This document shows, one piece after another, positions 47,124-59,248 of a stretch of 64,000 nt of DNA. The stretch spans positions 372,001 through 436,000 of the forward strand of contig NZ_VFWX01000001.1 in assembly GCF_006442965.1 (NCBI RefSeq), in the 5' to 3' direction. The position numbers and the translations under genes are program-made. The stretch is from Mesorhizobium sp. CU3. GTDB taxonomy: Bacteria; Pseudomonadota; Alphaproteobacteria; Rhizobiales; Rhizobiaceae. The first letter of the stretch is position 1. Every line of letters begins with the position of its first letter. The notes below the pieces were generated by a model. The model saw only the letters and a program-made list of their open reading frames with translations, made no database searches and was not told the origin of the DNA.

Positions 47124-47513
47124 CTAGTTCGCCGGATGCTTGGCGAGCCAGTCCTGCATTTCCTTGATTTCGGCTTCCTGCGCCGTGACCACGCCTTCGG
47201 CGAGCTTGCGGATTTCCGGATCCTTGCCGTTGGCGATCACCACCTTGGCCATGGCGATGGCGCCCTCATGATGCGGGATCATGCCGCGGACGAAATCGAC
47301 ATCGGCATTGCCGGTGTATTTGATCATCATGTCCTTGTGCATCTTCTTCATCGCCTTCTCGTAGCCGACGGTGGCCGGGCTCTGCGCGCCCATCGCCATC
47401 TTGGACATGTCGTGCTTCATCTCCTCCGACGAAGCCGGTACGCTTTCCAGGAAGACGGCAAGCAGCATTCCCGCCGCCATCAGCAGCAACACGATCTTCT
47501 TGGCCAGGGTCAT
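47124..47513 (-). CDS. DUF305 periplasmic metal-linked protein
   Basis: A 129-residue protein with an N-terminal anchor or signal ([20 protein letters not shown]) and the DUF305 core [19 protein letters not shown]. Met- and His-rich stretches ([23 protein letters not shown]) suggest copper or silver binding, as in CopM-type proteins. AAGGAG precedes the ATG. It lies 41 bp downstream of the copper ATPase and is probably cotranscribed with it. Confidence 0.85.
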   Translation of the reverse strand: MTLAKKIVLLLMAAGMLLAVFLESVPASSEEMKHDMSKMAMGAQSPATVGYEKAMKKMHKDMMIKYTGNADVDFVRGMIPHHEGAIAMAKVVIANGKDPEIRKLAEGVVTAQEAEIKEMQDWLAKHPAN

Positions 47514-47554
47514 TCAGGTCTCCTTGTGGTTGGTTTCGTATCTGGGGGTTTTGC

Positions 47555-50059
<2,505 letters not shown>

Positions 50060-50091
50060 GCTTTATGCCTCGGAATTCTCGAATTGAGGCG

Positions 50092-50122
50092 GAGGTAGTG
50101 CTTCCAGTAACTGGAAGGTCAA
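50092..50122 (-). promoter_or_regulatory. CueR/HmrR-type copper promoter of copA
   Basis: On the minus strand TTGACC (50122-50117) and TACCTC (50097-50092) are separated by a 19-base spacer holding the dyad CTTCCAG-TTA-CTGGAAG. The overlong spacer with such a dyad is the signature of MerR-family activators. A typical E. coli copA promoter has the same TTGACCTTCC start. It lies 33 bp from the copA start. Confidence 0.8.
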
Positions 50123-50237
50123 GGGCCGGATCGGACTTTCGGAAAATAGATCACCAGCCGTCGGTTATCCGCCATCGCAAAGCGCTCCGCCCGCCCCCAT
50201 ACACAGCGCGCATAAAACGCGCTATAGACGCCGCCGA

Positions 50238-53039
50238 ATGGCAAAGATCTCCCTGAAACTCGACGAAATCATCGATGGCGACGCTCTGCGCCGCGACCTG
50301 ACCACGCTGACGGCGGCAAGCGCCGGCGACGGCTCAGGGCCGGCGGTTCGAGCAGCCGTTCTCCAACTGCTCAAGGCTAGGCTTGCCGAGGGCCGCAAGG
50401 TCGCCGAGGCCATGCTGATGGAGGATGGCGGCGGCAGCGCCTGCGCCGAGCGGCTGTCGCATCTGATGGATGAGCTGATCCGCGCGCTCTACGATTTCGC
50501 CGCGACCCATGTCTACCGGGTAAAGAACCGCTCGGCGGCCGAACGCATGGCGGTGGTCGCTGTCGGCGGTTACGGCCGCGGCACGCTGGCGCCGGGTTCC
50601 GACATCGACCTGCTTTTCCTGTTGCCCTACAAGCAGACGCCCTGGGGCGAGCAGATCGTCGAATACATGCTCTATATGCTGTGGGACATGGGGCTGAAGG
50701 TCGGCCACGCCACCCGCAACATCGATGAGTGCCTCAGGCTGTCACGCAGCGACATCACCATCCGCACCTCGATCCTCGAAGCCCGTTTCCTGTGGGGCGA
50801 GCAGAAGCTCTATGACGAGTTGCTGACGCGCTTCGACCACGAAGTGGTGCGCACCACCGGGCCGGAATATGTGCAGGCCAAGCTCGCCGAGCGCGACGAG
50901 CGCCACGCCAAGGCCGGCGAGAGCCGCTATCTGGTCGAGCCCAACGTCAAGGACGGCAAGGGCGGGCTGCGCGACCTGCAGACCTTGTTCTGGATCGGCA
51001 AATACTTTTATCGCGTTCGCACCGGCGAGGAACTGGTCGAGAAAGGCGTCTTCACCGAGGCCGAATATCGCGAGTTCCAGAAGGCCGAGGATTTCCTGTG
51101 GGCGGTGCGCTGCCACATGCATTTCCTGACCGGCAAGGCGGAAGAGCGGCTGCATTTCGACATCCAGCGCGAGATCGCCGAGCGTCTCGGCTACACGACG
51201 CATCCCGGCCTGTCGGCGGTCGAGCGCTTCATGAAGCACTATTTCCTCGTCGCCAAGGATGTCGGCGACCTGACCCGCATCTTCTGCGCGGCGCTCGAGG
51301 AAGAGCAGGCCAAGCATGTGCCCGGCTTCAACCGCATCTTCCTCACCTTCCAGCGCCGCAAGCGCAAGCTTGCCGGCACCTCCGACTTCATCGTCGACAA
51401 TCATCGCATCAACGTCGCCGATGACGGCGTGTTCGAGCGCGACCCGGTCAACCTGCTGAGGTTGTTCTGGTTTGCCGACAAGCACGGGCTGGAATTCCAC
51501 CCGGACGCGCTGAAGCTGCTCACCCGTTCGCTCTGGCTGGTCAACAAGTCGCTCAGGCGCGACGAGGAAGCCAACCGGCTGTTCCTCGACATCCTGACCT
51601 CGGACCGCAACGCCGAGCTCAATCTCAGGCGCATGAACGAGGCCGGGCTGCTCGGCCGGCTGATCCCCGACTTCGGCAAGATCGTCGCCATGATGCAGTT
51701 CTCGATGTACCACCATTATACGGTGGACGAGCATCTGATCCGCTGCATCGGCGTGCTGGCCGAGATCGAGCGCGGCGACGGCGAAAAAGTCCATCCTTTG
51801 TCACATACGCTGATGCCCGGGCTGAAGAAGAGCCGCGAGGCGCTCTATGTCGCCGTGCTGCTGCACGACATCGCCAAAGGCCGGCCGGAAGACCATTCGG
51901 AAGCCGGCGCCAAGATCGCGCGGCGGATCTGCCCACATATGGGGCTGTCGGCGGCCGACACCGAGACCGTCTCCTGGCTGGTCGAGAACCATCTCGTGAT
52001 GTCGATGACGGCACAGACGCGCGACCTCAACGACCGCAAGACGATCGAGGATTTTGCCTCCATCGCGCAGTCGGTCGAACGCCTGAAGCTGCTGCTCATC
52101 CTCACCGTCTGCGATATTCGCGGCGTCGGCCCGGGCGTGTGGAACGGCTGGAAGGGGCAGCTCTTGCGCACGCTCTACTACGAGACCGAACTGCTCTTGA
52201 CCGGCGGCTTTTCGGAAGTGTCGCGGGCGCAACGCACGGCGGCGGCGCGCGAGCGGCTGCTTGAGGCGCTGTCGGCCTGGCCGGCCAAGGAGCGCAAGCG
52301 CTATGCCGGCCTGCACTATGACAATTACCTTTTGACCGTCGATCTGTCCGATCAACTGCGCCATGCCGAATTCATCCGCGAGGCGGACGCGACCGGGAAG
52401 AAGCTCGCCACCATGGTCAAGACGCATGAGTTCGAGGCGGTGACCGAGATCACCGTGCTGGCGCCGGACCATCCGCGCCTGCTCTCGATCATTGCCGGCG
52501 CCTGCGCGGCCGCCGGCGGCAACATCGTCGATGCGCAGATTTTCACCACCTCGGACGGGCGGGCGCTGGACACCATCCTGATCTCGCGGGAATTCGACCT
52601 CGACGAGGACGAGCGCCGCCGCGCCGAGCGCGTCGGCCGGCTGATCGAGGACGTGCTGTCCGGCAAGAGCTGGCTGCCCGAGATGATCGAGAAGCGCACC
52701 AAGCCGAAGCGCGGCGCCAAGGCGTTCCGCATCCAGCCGCGCGCCGAGATCCGCAACACGCTGTCGAATCGTTTTTCGGTGATCGAGGTCGAGGGGCTGG
52801 ACCGTCCGGGTCTTCTGTCGGAGATCACCGGAACACTGTCGGACCTGTCGCTCGACATCGCATCGGCGCACATCACCACCTTCGGCGAGAAGGTCATCGA
52901 CACCTTCTATGTCACCGACCTGACGGGACAGAAGATCGACAGCCCGACGCGCACCGCCACCATCCACAAGCGACTGATCGATACGCTCGAAGGCAATTCG
53001 TCCGAACGCAACGGCAAGGCCAAGGTGGCGGCCGAGTGA
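50238..53039 (+). CDS. glnD: PII uridylyltransferase / uridylyl-removing enzyme
   Basis: A 933-residue bifunctional sensor of glutamine that adds and removes UMP from PII proteins, controlling nitrogen metabolism. The nucleotidyltransferase site is GGYGRG (110-115) with GSDIDLLFL (120-128). The HD hydrolase has [18 protein letters not shown], and two C-terminal ACT domains bind glutamine ([19 protein letters not shown] and [19 protein letters not shown]). It is followed by murJ after 40 bp. In related genomes it directly follows mutS. Confidence 0.95.
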   Translation: MAKISLKLDEIIDGDALRRDLTTLTAASAGDGSGPAVRAAVLQLLKARLAEGRKVAEAMLMEDGGGSACAERLSHLMDELIRALYDFAATHVYRVKNRSAAERMAVVAVGGYGRGTLAPGSDIDLLFLLPYKQTPWGEQIVEYMLYMLWDMGLKVGHATRNIDECLRLSRSDITIRTSILEARFLWGEQKLYDELLTRFDHEVVRTTGPEYVQAKLAERDERHAKAGESRYLVEPNVKDGKGGLRDLQTLFWIGKYFYRVRTGEELVEKGVFTEAEYREFQKAEDFLWAVRCHMHFLTGKAEERLHFDIQREIAERLGYTTHPGLSAVERFMKHYFLVAKDVGDLTRIFCAALEEEQAKHVPGFNRIFLTFQRRKRKLAGTSDFIVDNHRINVADDGVFERDPVNLLRLFWFADKHGLEFHPDALKLLTRSLWLVNKSLRRDEEANRLFLDILTSDRNAELNLRRMNEAGLLGRLIPDFGKIVAMMQFSMYHHYTVDEHLIRCIGVLAEIERGDGEKVHPLSHTLMPGLKKSREALYVAVLLHDIAKGRPEDHSEAGAKIARRICPHMGLSAADTETVSWLVENHLVMSMTAQTRDLNDRKTIEDFASIAQSVERLKLLLILTVCDIRGVGPGVWNGWKGQLLRTLYYETELLLTGGFSEVSRAQRTAAARERLLEALSAWPAKERKRYAGLHYDNYLLTVDLSDQLRHAEFIREADATGKKLATMVKTHEFEAVTEITVLAPDHPRLLSIIAGACAAAGGNIVDAQIFTTSDGRALDTILISREFDLDEDERRRAERVGRLIEDVLSGKSWLPEMIEKRTKPKRGAKAFRIQPRAEIRNTLSNRFSVIEVEGLDRPGLLSEITGTLSDLSLDIASAHITTFGEKVIDTFYVTDLTGQKIDSPTRTATIHKRLIDTLEGNSSERNGKAKVAAE

Positions 53040-53079
53040 CCATCCATTTGACGCAATCTTTCCGGCAGTCATTCCCCGC

Positions 53080-54690
53080 ATGAGCCTTGTCAAGAAATTC
53101 GCCACCGTCGCCTCCGGCACGCTGATGAGCCGCGCGCTGGGATTCGGCCGGGAGATGCTGATGGCGGCGGCCCTCGGCACCGGGCCGGTCGCCGACGCCT
53201 TCAACGCCGCCTTCCAGTTCCCCAACACATTCCGCCGGCTGTTCGCCGAAGGCGCCTTCAACGCCGCCTTCGTGCCGCTCTTCGCCAAGGAGATCGAGCA
53301 GCACGGCAATGAGGGCGCCAAGCGCTTTTCGGAGGAAGTGTTCGGCGTGCTGTTCTCGGCGCTTCTGGCGCTGACCATCGCCATGGAACTGGCGATGCCG
53401 CTGATCGTGCGCTACCTGGTGGCGCCGGGCTTTGCGGGCATTCCGGGCAAGTTCGAGACGACCGTCCGGCTCGCGACGATCATGTTCCCCTACCTGATCT
53501 GCATGTCACTCGCCGCCATGATGGCCGGCATGCTGAACTCGCTGCGCCGCTATTTCGCCGCGGCGATCGCGCCGGCCTTCCTCAACATCATCCTGATCAG
53601 CGTGCTCGGCTATGCCTGGTATCACGGGCTCGACGCGCATGATGTCGGCTTCGGCCTGTCCTGGGGCGTGCTGGCGGCCGGCATCGTGCAGCTTGCCATC
53701 GTCTGGATCGCGGTGCGCAATGCCGGCATCTCGATCGGTTTCCGCCGGCCGAAGATGACGCCCAACGTCAAGCGGCTCTTGATCCTGGCGCTGCCGGCGG
53801 CGATCACCGGCGGTATCACCCAGATCAACCAGCTGATCGGCACGGCGATCGCTTCCGCGCAAAACAGCGCCGTGTCGTCGCTGGCCTATGCCGACCGCAT
53901 CTACCAGCTGCCGCTCGGCGTCGTCGGCGTGGCGGTGGCGATCGTGCTGTTGCCGGAACTGTCGCGGGCGCTGAAATCGGGCAATTTGAAAGAGGCCGCA
54001 AACCTGCAGAATCGCTCGGTCGAGTTCACCTTGTTCATGACGCTGCCGGCGGCGGCAGCACTTTGGGTGATGTCGGAGCCGATCGTGCGGCTGGTCTATG
54101 AGCGCGGCGCCTTCGCCGCCAACCACTCGACGCCGATCGTCGCCTCGATCCTGGCGATCTTCGGCCTAGGCCTGCCGGCCTTCGTGCTGATCAAGGCCTT
54201 CACGCCCGGCTATTTCGCGCGCGAGGACACGCGCACGCCGATGATCTTCGCCGCCCTCTCGGTCGGCGTAAACGTCGTCACGGCGCTCAGCCTGTTTCCC
54301 TCGATGGGCGCGCCCGGCATCGCGGTGGCTTCGGCGATTGCCGGCTGGGTTAACGCGCTGATGCTTCTCGCCATGCTGATCAAGCGCGGACATTGGGGCC
54401 GCGACATCCCGCTCTTGAAGCGCATTCCGCGGCTGGTGCTGTCGGCGGTGATCATGGCCACGGCGCTCTACTTCGCCGAGCGCCATTTTGCCACGCAGAT
54501 CGGGCCTGGCTCGCCACTGGTGGTCAAAGCGACGACGTTATTCGCGCTGGTCGGCGGCGGTGCGGCGCTCTATTTCATCGCCGCCTTCGCCACCGGCGGC
54601 GCGGACTTCGGCATGATCCGCAGGAATGTGAAGCGCGGTTCGGGTAAAGCAGCGCCACCACCAACTACGGAACAGTCTCCAGATCCGTGA
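53080..54690 (+). CDS. murJ: Lipid II flippase MurJ
   Basis: A 536-residue integral membrane protein with about fourteen hydrophobic segments. SLVKKFATVASGTLMSRALG and FGREMLMAAALGTGPVADAF at the start are the MurJ/MviN family signature. It flips lipid-linked peptidoglycan precursor across the inner membrane and is essential in most bacteria. It probably shares a transcript with glnD. Its last 26 bases overlap the convergent vapC gene. Confidence 0.94.
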   Translation: MSLVKKFATVASGTLMSRALGFGREMLMAAALGTGPVADAFNAAFQFPNTFRRLFAEGAFNAAFVPLFAKEIEQHGNEGAKRFSEEVFGVLFSALLALTIAMELAMPLIVRYLVAPGFAGIPGKFETTVRLATIMFPYLICMSLAAMMAGMLNSLRRYFAAAIAPAFLNIILISVLGYAWYHGLDAHDVGFGLSWGVLAAGIVQLAIVWIAVRNAGISIGFRRPKMTPNVKRLLILALPAAITGGITQINQLIGTAIASAQNSAVSSLAYADRIYQLPLGVVGVAVAIVLLPELSRALKSGNLKEAANLQNRSVEFTLFMTLPAAAALWVMSEPIVRLVYERGAFAANHSTPIVASILAIFGLGLPAFVLIKAFTPGYFAREDTRTPMIFAALSVGVNVVTALSLFPSMGAPGIAVASAIAGWVNALMLLAMLIKRGHWGRDIPLLKRIPRLVLSAVIMATALYFAERHFATQIGPGSPLVVKATTLFALVGGGAALYFIAAFATGGADFGMIRRNVKRGSGKAAPPPTTEQSPDP

Positions 54691-55069
54691 GCCTGAATTC
54701 GTCGGCCGTGGAAAGCATCGGAACGGCGTAGTGGCGCGCGCAAGCGTAGTGGAAGCAATCCGCCAGGTTCAGTCGGATGGCGTTGTTGCGAAACCGGGAC
54801 GCGGCCTCGATGGATAGCGATGCAGCCTCTGGCGCCGGCGGAAGCTCGCGCAAGGCAATTGCGCGCTCTTCAAGAAAACGGCTCACAATCTCAGCGCTTC
54901 TGGCAACCGGTATTGCCAGCTTTTCTGGCCGAGATAGTGCCATTGACGCTTCCCAGACAGCGATTGCCGAGGTGAATGGAGCCGAGGCGTCCACGACCGC
55001 TCGCGCACAGCGTCCGGCCTCAGCTTCATTGCTCAGCATCGCGACAATAGCGGCTGCATCGACGAACAT
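54665..55069 (-). CDS. vapC: VapC-type PIN-domain toxin
   Basis: A 134-residue PIN ribonuclease. The four acidic active-site residues are visible: Asp4 (MFVDAAAIVA), Glu40, Asp104 (LNLADCFHYA) and Asp123 (STADEFRLTD). It starts at ATG 55069, overlapping the antitoxin stop by one base (TGATG). Its end overlaps the last 26 bases of murJ on the other strand, which fits late insertion between murJ and trpS. It should cut a tRNA or rRNA unless bound by VapB. Confidence 0.88.
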   Translation of the reverse strand: MFVDAAAIVAMLSNEAEAGRCARAVVDASAPFTSAIAVWEASMALSRPEKLAIPVARSAEIVSRFLEERAIALRELPPAPEAASLSIEAASRFRNNAIRLNLADCFHYACARHYAVPMLSTADEFRLTDLETVP

Positions 55070-55314
55070 CAGTCTTCGCCAGACAGTTCATCATAGATCG
55101 AGCGCGGCAACGGCTTGCGCGCCTGCTCGCTCAACTCAATTCCAAATTCGGCCCTGAGCCGAGCAGCCGTCTGCAACGGCGTCTCGCGATTGCGCCGCCG
55201 CTCCAAGGCTTCGCGCATGGCGATCACGATGGCCTCGGTGATGCCGACGCCCTCGATTCTCGCCAAGGTGCGAGTCAGGCTGTCCGCTTCCTTGTTGTTG
55301 ATGTTGATGGTCAT
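55069..55314 (-). CDS. vapB: VapB-type antitoxin
   Basis: An 81-residue protein. MTININNKEADSLTRTLARI and TEAIVIAMREALERRRNRE match the VapB/Rv0623-like family, which binds DNA through the N-terminus and VapC through the C-terminal tail. The ATG at 55314 follows AGGTG; the longer open frame to 55356 would run through the operator. It is translationally coupled to vapC and probably autoregulated. Confidence 0.86.
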   Translation of the reverse strand: MTININNKEADSLTRTLARIEGVGITEAIVIAMREALERRRNRETPLQTAARLRAEFGIELSEQARKPLPRSIYDELSGED

Positions 55315-55321
55315 CGCGCAC

Positions 55322-55366
55322 CTACATTTCTCTATGTAGCTCATACAATGTAGCAAACTGTATGAG
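55322..55366 (-). promoter_or_regulatory. VapB autoregulatory operator
   Basis: Two inverted repeats lie immediately upstream of vapB: CTACAT-N6-ATGTAG (55322-55339) and CTCATACA-N11-TGTATGAG (55340-55366). A third ATGTAG lies between the second pair of arms. Paired palindromes in front of an antitoxin gene are the usual sites for VapBC autorepression. Confidence 0.65.
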
Positions 55367-55546
55367 TTAGATCAATGATAGACACCCGGGACGGGGATAA
55401 GCGCGGGGCCAATCAATCCAAGATGGGAAGATTGCAGGCGCCAAGCCGGCTGCCTCTTGATCCTGTTGTCCCCTTCGGCCATAAGCGCGCCCGTCGAAAG
55501 ACTTTCGCCGCGTGCGAAACGGCCCTCCACAAGCCATGAGGAACTC

Positions 55547-56614
55547 ATGTCCGCCTTCAAGCCACTCGTCTTTTCGGGCGTCCAGCCGACCGGCAATCTG
55601 CATCTCGGCAACTATCTCGGCGCCATCAAGAAATTCGTCGCGCTTCAAGCACAGTCCGACTGCATCTATTGCGTCGTCGACCTGCATTCGCTGACGGCGC
55701 AACTGGTCCATCAGGATCTCGGCGACCAGACGCGCTCGATCACCGCGGCGTTCCTGGCCTCCGGCATCGACCCGAAGAAGCACATCGTCTTCAACCAGTC
55801 GCGGGTCATCCAGCATGCCGAGCTCGCCTGGATCTTCAACTGCGTGGCGCGCATCGGCTGGATGTACCGGATGACGCAGTTCAAGGACAAGGCCGGCAAG
55901 GACCGCGAGAACGCCTCGCTCGGCCTGCTCGCCTATCCGAGCCTGATGGCCGCCGACATCCTGCTCTACCGCGCTACCCACGTGCCGGTGGGCGAGGACC
56001 AGAAGCAGCATCTGGAGCTGACCCGCGACATCGCGCAGAAGTTCAACAACGACTTCTCCGAGAAGATCGCCGCGCTCGGCGTCGGCGTCGAGATGCAGGT
56101 CGGCGAGGAGACCGTGAACGGCTATTTCCCGATCACCGAGCCGGTGATCGGCGGCCCGGCCGCGCGCATCATGAGCCTGCGCGACGGCTCGAAGAAGATG
56201 TCGAAGTCGGATCCGTCGGATCTGTCGCGCATCAATTTGACCGACGACGCCGACACGATCTCGAAGAAGATCCGCAAGGCCAAGACCGATCCGGAAGCCT
56301 TGCCGAGCGAGATCGACGGGCTGGCAAGCCGGCCGGAAGCGGAAAACCTGGTCGGCATCTATGCCGGGCTGGCCGAAATCTCGAAGGAAGACGTGCTGAG
56401 AGAATATGGCGGCCAGCAGTTTTCCGTGTTCAAGCCGGCGCTTGCCGACCTTGCGGTGGAAAAGCTCGCGCCGATCGCTTCCGAGATGCGCCGCATCGAG
56501 GGCGATCGCGCCTATGTCGACGCCGTGCTCAAGGATGGCGGCGACCGCGCGCGCGCCATTGCCGAGGGCACGATGAAGACGGTGCGCGACATCATCGGCC
56601 TGCTGCAGGACTGA
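55547..56614 (+). CDS. trpS: Tryptophanyl-tRNA synthetase
   Basis: A 355-residue class I synthetase that charges tRNA-Trp. [20 protein letters not shown] contains the HIGH-like motif (LHLGN at 18-22) and KKMSKSDPS is the KMSKS loop. The ATG at 55547 follows GAGGAAC and gives the family start. Length is typical. It follows vapBC, which sits where murJ would normally adjoin it. Confidence 0.97.
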   Translation: MSAFKPLVFSGVQPTGNLHLGNYLGAIKKFVALQAQSDCIYCVVDLHSLTAQLVHQDLGDQTRSITAAFLASGIDPKKHIVFNQSRVIQHAELAWIFNCVARIGWMYRMTQFKDKAGKDRENASLGLLAYPSLMAADILLYRATHVPVGEDQKQHLELTRDIAQKFNNDFSEKIAALGVGVEMQVGEETVNGYFPITEPVIGGPAARIMSLRDGSKKMSKSDPSDLSRINLTDDADTISKKIRKAKTDPEALPSEIDGLASRPEAENLVGIYAGLAEISKEDVLREYGGQQFSVFKPALADLAVEKLAPIASEMRRIEGDRAYVDAVLKDGGDRARAIAEGTMKTVRDIIGLLQD

Positions 56615-56754
56615 TCGCCCCCCTGCCTCGTTGACTTTTCATCACCATGCCGGCCGGCACCTTGCGCCGGTCCGGAGGCATCGCCACGCCGGCGGCTTGC
56701 CGCCGGTCCGTGGCGGTGGCAGATTGCGGCCGAATTGATACCGAGCAGATAGAC

Positions 56755-57246
56755 ATGGTCTCCAAACGCCTCAGCCGCGAAGCCGGCCATCGCCGCAAGT
56801 TCCTGGCGATCATCGACGATACGCCGGAATGCGAGCGCGCCGTTGCCTACGCCTCGAAGCGGGCGGAGCACACCAGCGGCGTGCTGGTGCTGCTCTATGT
56901 CATCGAGCCGGACGATTTCCAGCACTGGCTGGGCGTCGAGAAGATAATGCGCGAGGAAGCAAACGCCACCGCGCGCGGCGCGCTCGACGGCTACGCCAAC
57001 AAGGTGCGCCAGAATGTCGGCATCGAGCCGGAACTGGTGGTGCGCGAGGGCAAGCCGACCGAGGAGATCCACAAGCTGATCGAGGACGACCAGGACATCG
57101 CCATCCTGGTGCTGGCGGCCGGCGCCGGCAAGGAAGGCCCGGGACCGCTGGTCAGCGCGGTCGCCGGCCGCGGCGCCGCCTTCCCCATTCCGGTCACTGT
57201 CGTGCCGCAGAATCTGTCCGACGAGGAAATCGACAGCTTGGCTTGA
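56755..57246 (+). CDS. Universal stress protein (UspA family)
   Basis: About 163 residues with the Usp fold. RRKFLAIIDDTPECERAVAY starts the Rossmann-like domain, and VLVLLYVIEPDDFQHWLGVE follows. The ATG at 56755 gives MVSKRLSREAGH and suits the family better than the upstream one at 56647. The usual nucleotide loop GxxGxG(S/T) is replaced by AGAGKEGPGP. It lies between trpS and the Nfu-type gene. Confidence 0.86.
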   Translation: MVSKRLSREAGHRRKFLAIIDDTPECERAVAYASKRAEHTSGVLVLLYVIEPDDFQHWLGVEKIMREEANATARGALDGYANKVRQNVGIEPELVVREGKPTEEIHKLIEDDQDIAILVLAAGAGKEGPGPLVSAVAGRGAAFPIPVTVVPQNLSDEEIDSLA

Positions 57247-57393
57247 GGTGTATCGATATTCCGGTGAGGCCGGTCTGCAAATGACGGCTTCCTGCGCTTC
57301 CGGTGCTCACGTACGAAAAAGTACGCTCCGCTCCGGTTCTCGAAATCCACCATTTTCGACTCGGCCTGACCGAAATCTCGATACACCTCGACG
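57244..57393. repeat. Mosaic palindrome with GTAC core, copy 1
   Basis: The outer arms (57244-57275 and 57359-57393) are imperfect reverse complements (GAGGTGTATCGA and TCGATACACCTC). The core from 57289 to 57346 contains GTGCTCACGTAC-N6-GTACGCTCCGCTCC. The same core recurs at 58137-58195 with unrelated outer arms. Together with flanking sequence it fills the 280-bp gap upstream of the Nfu-type gene; no gene is seen. Confidence 0.7.
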
Positions 57394-57525
57394 TCTGCGA
57401 TAGAAGCTGTAAAAACATTCCACCCAGCCAGCCATTCAGGCGACGTGTTTCGCTTGAATGTCCAGCCGATAGAGCCTATTTAGAACTATTCCAAACTATC
57501 GGCCCCGAGGGGCCTGGAGATACCC

Positions 57526-58095
57526 ATGTTCATCCAGACCGAATCGACGCCGAACCCGGCGACGTTGAAGTTTCTTCCCGGCAAGGAAGTGCTGCGCGAA
57601 GGCACCGCCGATTTCCGCAACGCCGATGCGGCGACTGAGGCCTCGCCGCTGGCCGGCCGGCTGTTCGAGATCCCGGGCGTCACCGGCGTCTTCTTCGGCT
57701 ATGACTTCATCACCGTGACCAAGGACGGCCCCGACTGGCAGCATCTGAAGCCGGCGATCCTCGGCGCCATCATGGAGCACTTCATGTCCGGCGCCCCGGT
57801 GATGGCTTCGGCGGCTGCGGCGACGGACGCTGGCGAGACCGGCGAATTCTACGACAAGGCCGACGAGGAGCTGGTCATCACCATCAAGGAACTGCTCGAC
57901 ACGCGCGTGCGTCCGGCGGTCGCCCAGGATGGCGGCGACATCACCTTCCGCGGTTTCGAGAACGGCACCGTGTTCCTGCACATGAAGGGCGCCTGCGCCG
58001 GCTGCCCGTCCTCGACCGCGACGCTCAAACACGGCATCCAGAACCTGCTCCGCCACTTTGTGCCGGAAGTGCAGCAGGTCGAACAGGTCGCCTGA
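57526..58095 (+). CDS. NfuA/Nfu1-type iron-sulfur scaffold protein
   Basis: A 189-residue protein with an N-terminal Nfu_N domain (FIQTESTPNPATLKFLPGKE) and a C-terminal NifU domain carrying the CxxC cluster motif in KGACAGCPSSTATL. It delivers Fe-S clusters to target enzymes, as alphaproteobacterial and mitochondrial Nfu1 do. Repeats with a common core flank it on both sides. The start is the ATG at 57526. Confidence 0.92.
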   Translation: MFIQTESTPNPATLKFLPGKEVLREGTADFRNADAATEASPLAGRLFEIPGVTGVFFGYDFITVTKDGPDWQHLKPAILGAIMEHFMSGAPVMASAAAATDAGETGEFYDKADEELVITIKELLDTRVRPAVAQDGGDITFRGFENGTVFLHMKGACAGCPSSTATLKHGIQNLLRHFVPEVQQVEQVA

Positions 58096-58106
58096 CGCCC
58101 GTTGAT

Positions 58107-58226
58107 AGTTCTACCCTGCTGACCATCTGGCTCGGTTTCCTGCGCTTCCGGTGCTCACGTACTTAAATGTACGCTCCGCTCCGGTTCTCGAAAACCAAAC
58201 CATATGGATTCAGCAGGGCGAACTCT
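58107..58226. repeat. Mosaic palindrome with GTAC core, copy 2
   Basis: The core (58137-58195) matches copy 1 closely and carries GTAC-TTAAAT-GTAC. The outer arms differ from copy 1: AGTTCTACCCTGCTGACC (58107 on) pairs imperfectly with the sequence near 58200-58225. The element lies between the Nfu-type gene and its terminator. Confidence 0.7.
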
Positions 58227-58268
58227 CAAAGGGCGTCGCGTTGCAACACGCAGCAAACCGCAAAAACA

Positions 58269-58297
58269 AAAAACCGGGCCCCAACAGCCCGGTTTTC
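58269..58297 (+). terminator. Intrinsic terminator after the Nfu-type gene
   Basis: AAAACCGGGC and GCCCGGTTTT pair over ten bases with a seven-base loop (CCCAACA), followed by CTG and a further T run. The A/T flanks could allow it to work in both directions. Confidence 0.75.
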
Positions 58298-58354
58298 TGT
58301 TTTCAGGACGTCTTGTTGTTGCCTAGACGGTCCGCCTGCGAAACTCTTTAGTTG

Positions 58355-58401
58355 ACCATGATCTTTTCCGAAAACCGGCTTCCACTTTTCGGGATCATGG
58401 T
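58355..58401. repeat. Small palindromic repeat with ACCATGATC arms
   Basis: ACCATGATC (58355-58363) and GATCATGGT (58393-58401) flank CCGAAAACCGGCTTCCACTT, itself partly self-complementary. It lies between the Nfu terminator and the L,D-transpeptidase stop codon. It resembles dispersed repeats common in Rhizobiales, from memory; on the minus strand it could act as a message end. Confidence 0.6.
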
Positions 58402-58403
58402 TC

Positions 58404-59021
58404 TTACATAACGATGACCTTGGCCCCGACCGAGGTGCGGTCGTAGAGGTCGATAATGTCCTGGTTCATCAGCCGGATGCAGCCCGAGGACATCGCCTTG
58501 CCGATCGAGAACCATTCCGGGCTGCCATGCAGCCGGTAACCCATGTCGCCGCCCTTGTTGAACAGGTACATGGCGCGCGCGCCGAGCGGGTTCATCAAAC
58601 CCGGCTCCATGCCGTTGGCGAATTTGGCAAGCTCCGGCTGGCGCTTGATCATCTCGCGCGGCGGCGTCCAGGTCGGCCATTCGCGCTTCAGCGCGATATG
58701 GGCGGTGCCATGCCACTCAAAACCCTGGCGGCCGACGCCAATGCCGTAGCGCATCGCCATGCCGTCGCCCTCGATGAAATAGAGGAACTTGTTCTGGGTA
58801 TCGACGATGATTGTGCCCGGCTTTTCCGAGCTGTCGTAGCGCACTTCCTGGCGATGATACCTGGCCGGGACCTTTTCGATCGGGATGCGCGGCAGCTGAT
58901 AGCCGGCGTCGGTCATCGCGCCATAGTTGTTGGTGAACAACTGACCGCCGATGGTGCTGCAGCCGCTGACCGCGGTCGACAGCGCAAGTGCGGCAAAGAT
59001 TGCAAACGACTTCAAGCGCAT
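58404..59021 (-). CDS. L,D-transpeptidase lipoprotein (YkuD domain)
   Basis: About 205 residues. MRLKSFAIFAALALSTAVSG is followed by Cys21 (lipobox VSGC), so it is a lipoprotein. The YkuD catalytic motif is SSGCIRLMN near the C-terminus with Cys at about 181. Such enzymes make 3-3 peptidoglycan cross-links or attach proteins to the wall. The ATG at 59021 is chosen for the signal peptide; the frame is open to 59132. It is divergent from hmrR. Confidence 0.9.
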   Translation of the reverse strand: MRLKSFAIFAALALSTAVSGCSTIGGQLFTNNYGAMTDAGYQLPRIPIEKVPARYHRQEVRYDSSEKPGTIIVDTQNKFLYFIEGDGMAMRYGIGVGRQGFEWHGTAHIALKREWPTWTPPREMIKRQPELAKFANGMEPGLMNPLGARAMYLFNKGGDMGYRLHGSPEWFSIGKAMSSGCIRLMNQDIIDLYDRTSVGAKVIVM

Positions 59022-59248
59022 GAATAAGTCCGACGCCCCGTCTCGATGCTGGCGGCACGAGTCGGCCGCCTTGTTGCCATCATTCATGCTGGCATTTCTT
59101 TTGCTTGCCAAGCGGACACTGCCTATATGCAAGACCTTCCCTGCCGGTAAGTCGCGAACTGCGGCATTTCGGCAACAGGCGTCACAGGATTGTGAAGCAA
59201 AATCAATGGGCCTGTCCCGAGCTGCCCTAAGGATCGTAGGAGAGCGCC

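Noticed and set aside
59131..59152. Second HmrR operator in the L,D-transpeptidase/hmrR gap (ACCTTCC-N5-GGTAAGT)
   Set aside because: The dyad is imperfect (five of seven pairs), the spacing differs from the copA site, and the flanking -35/-10 hexamers are poor.
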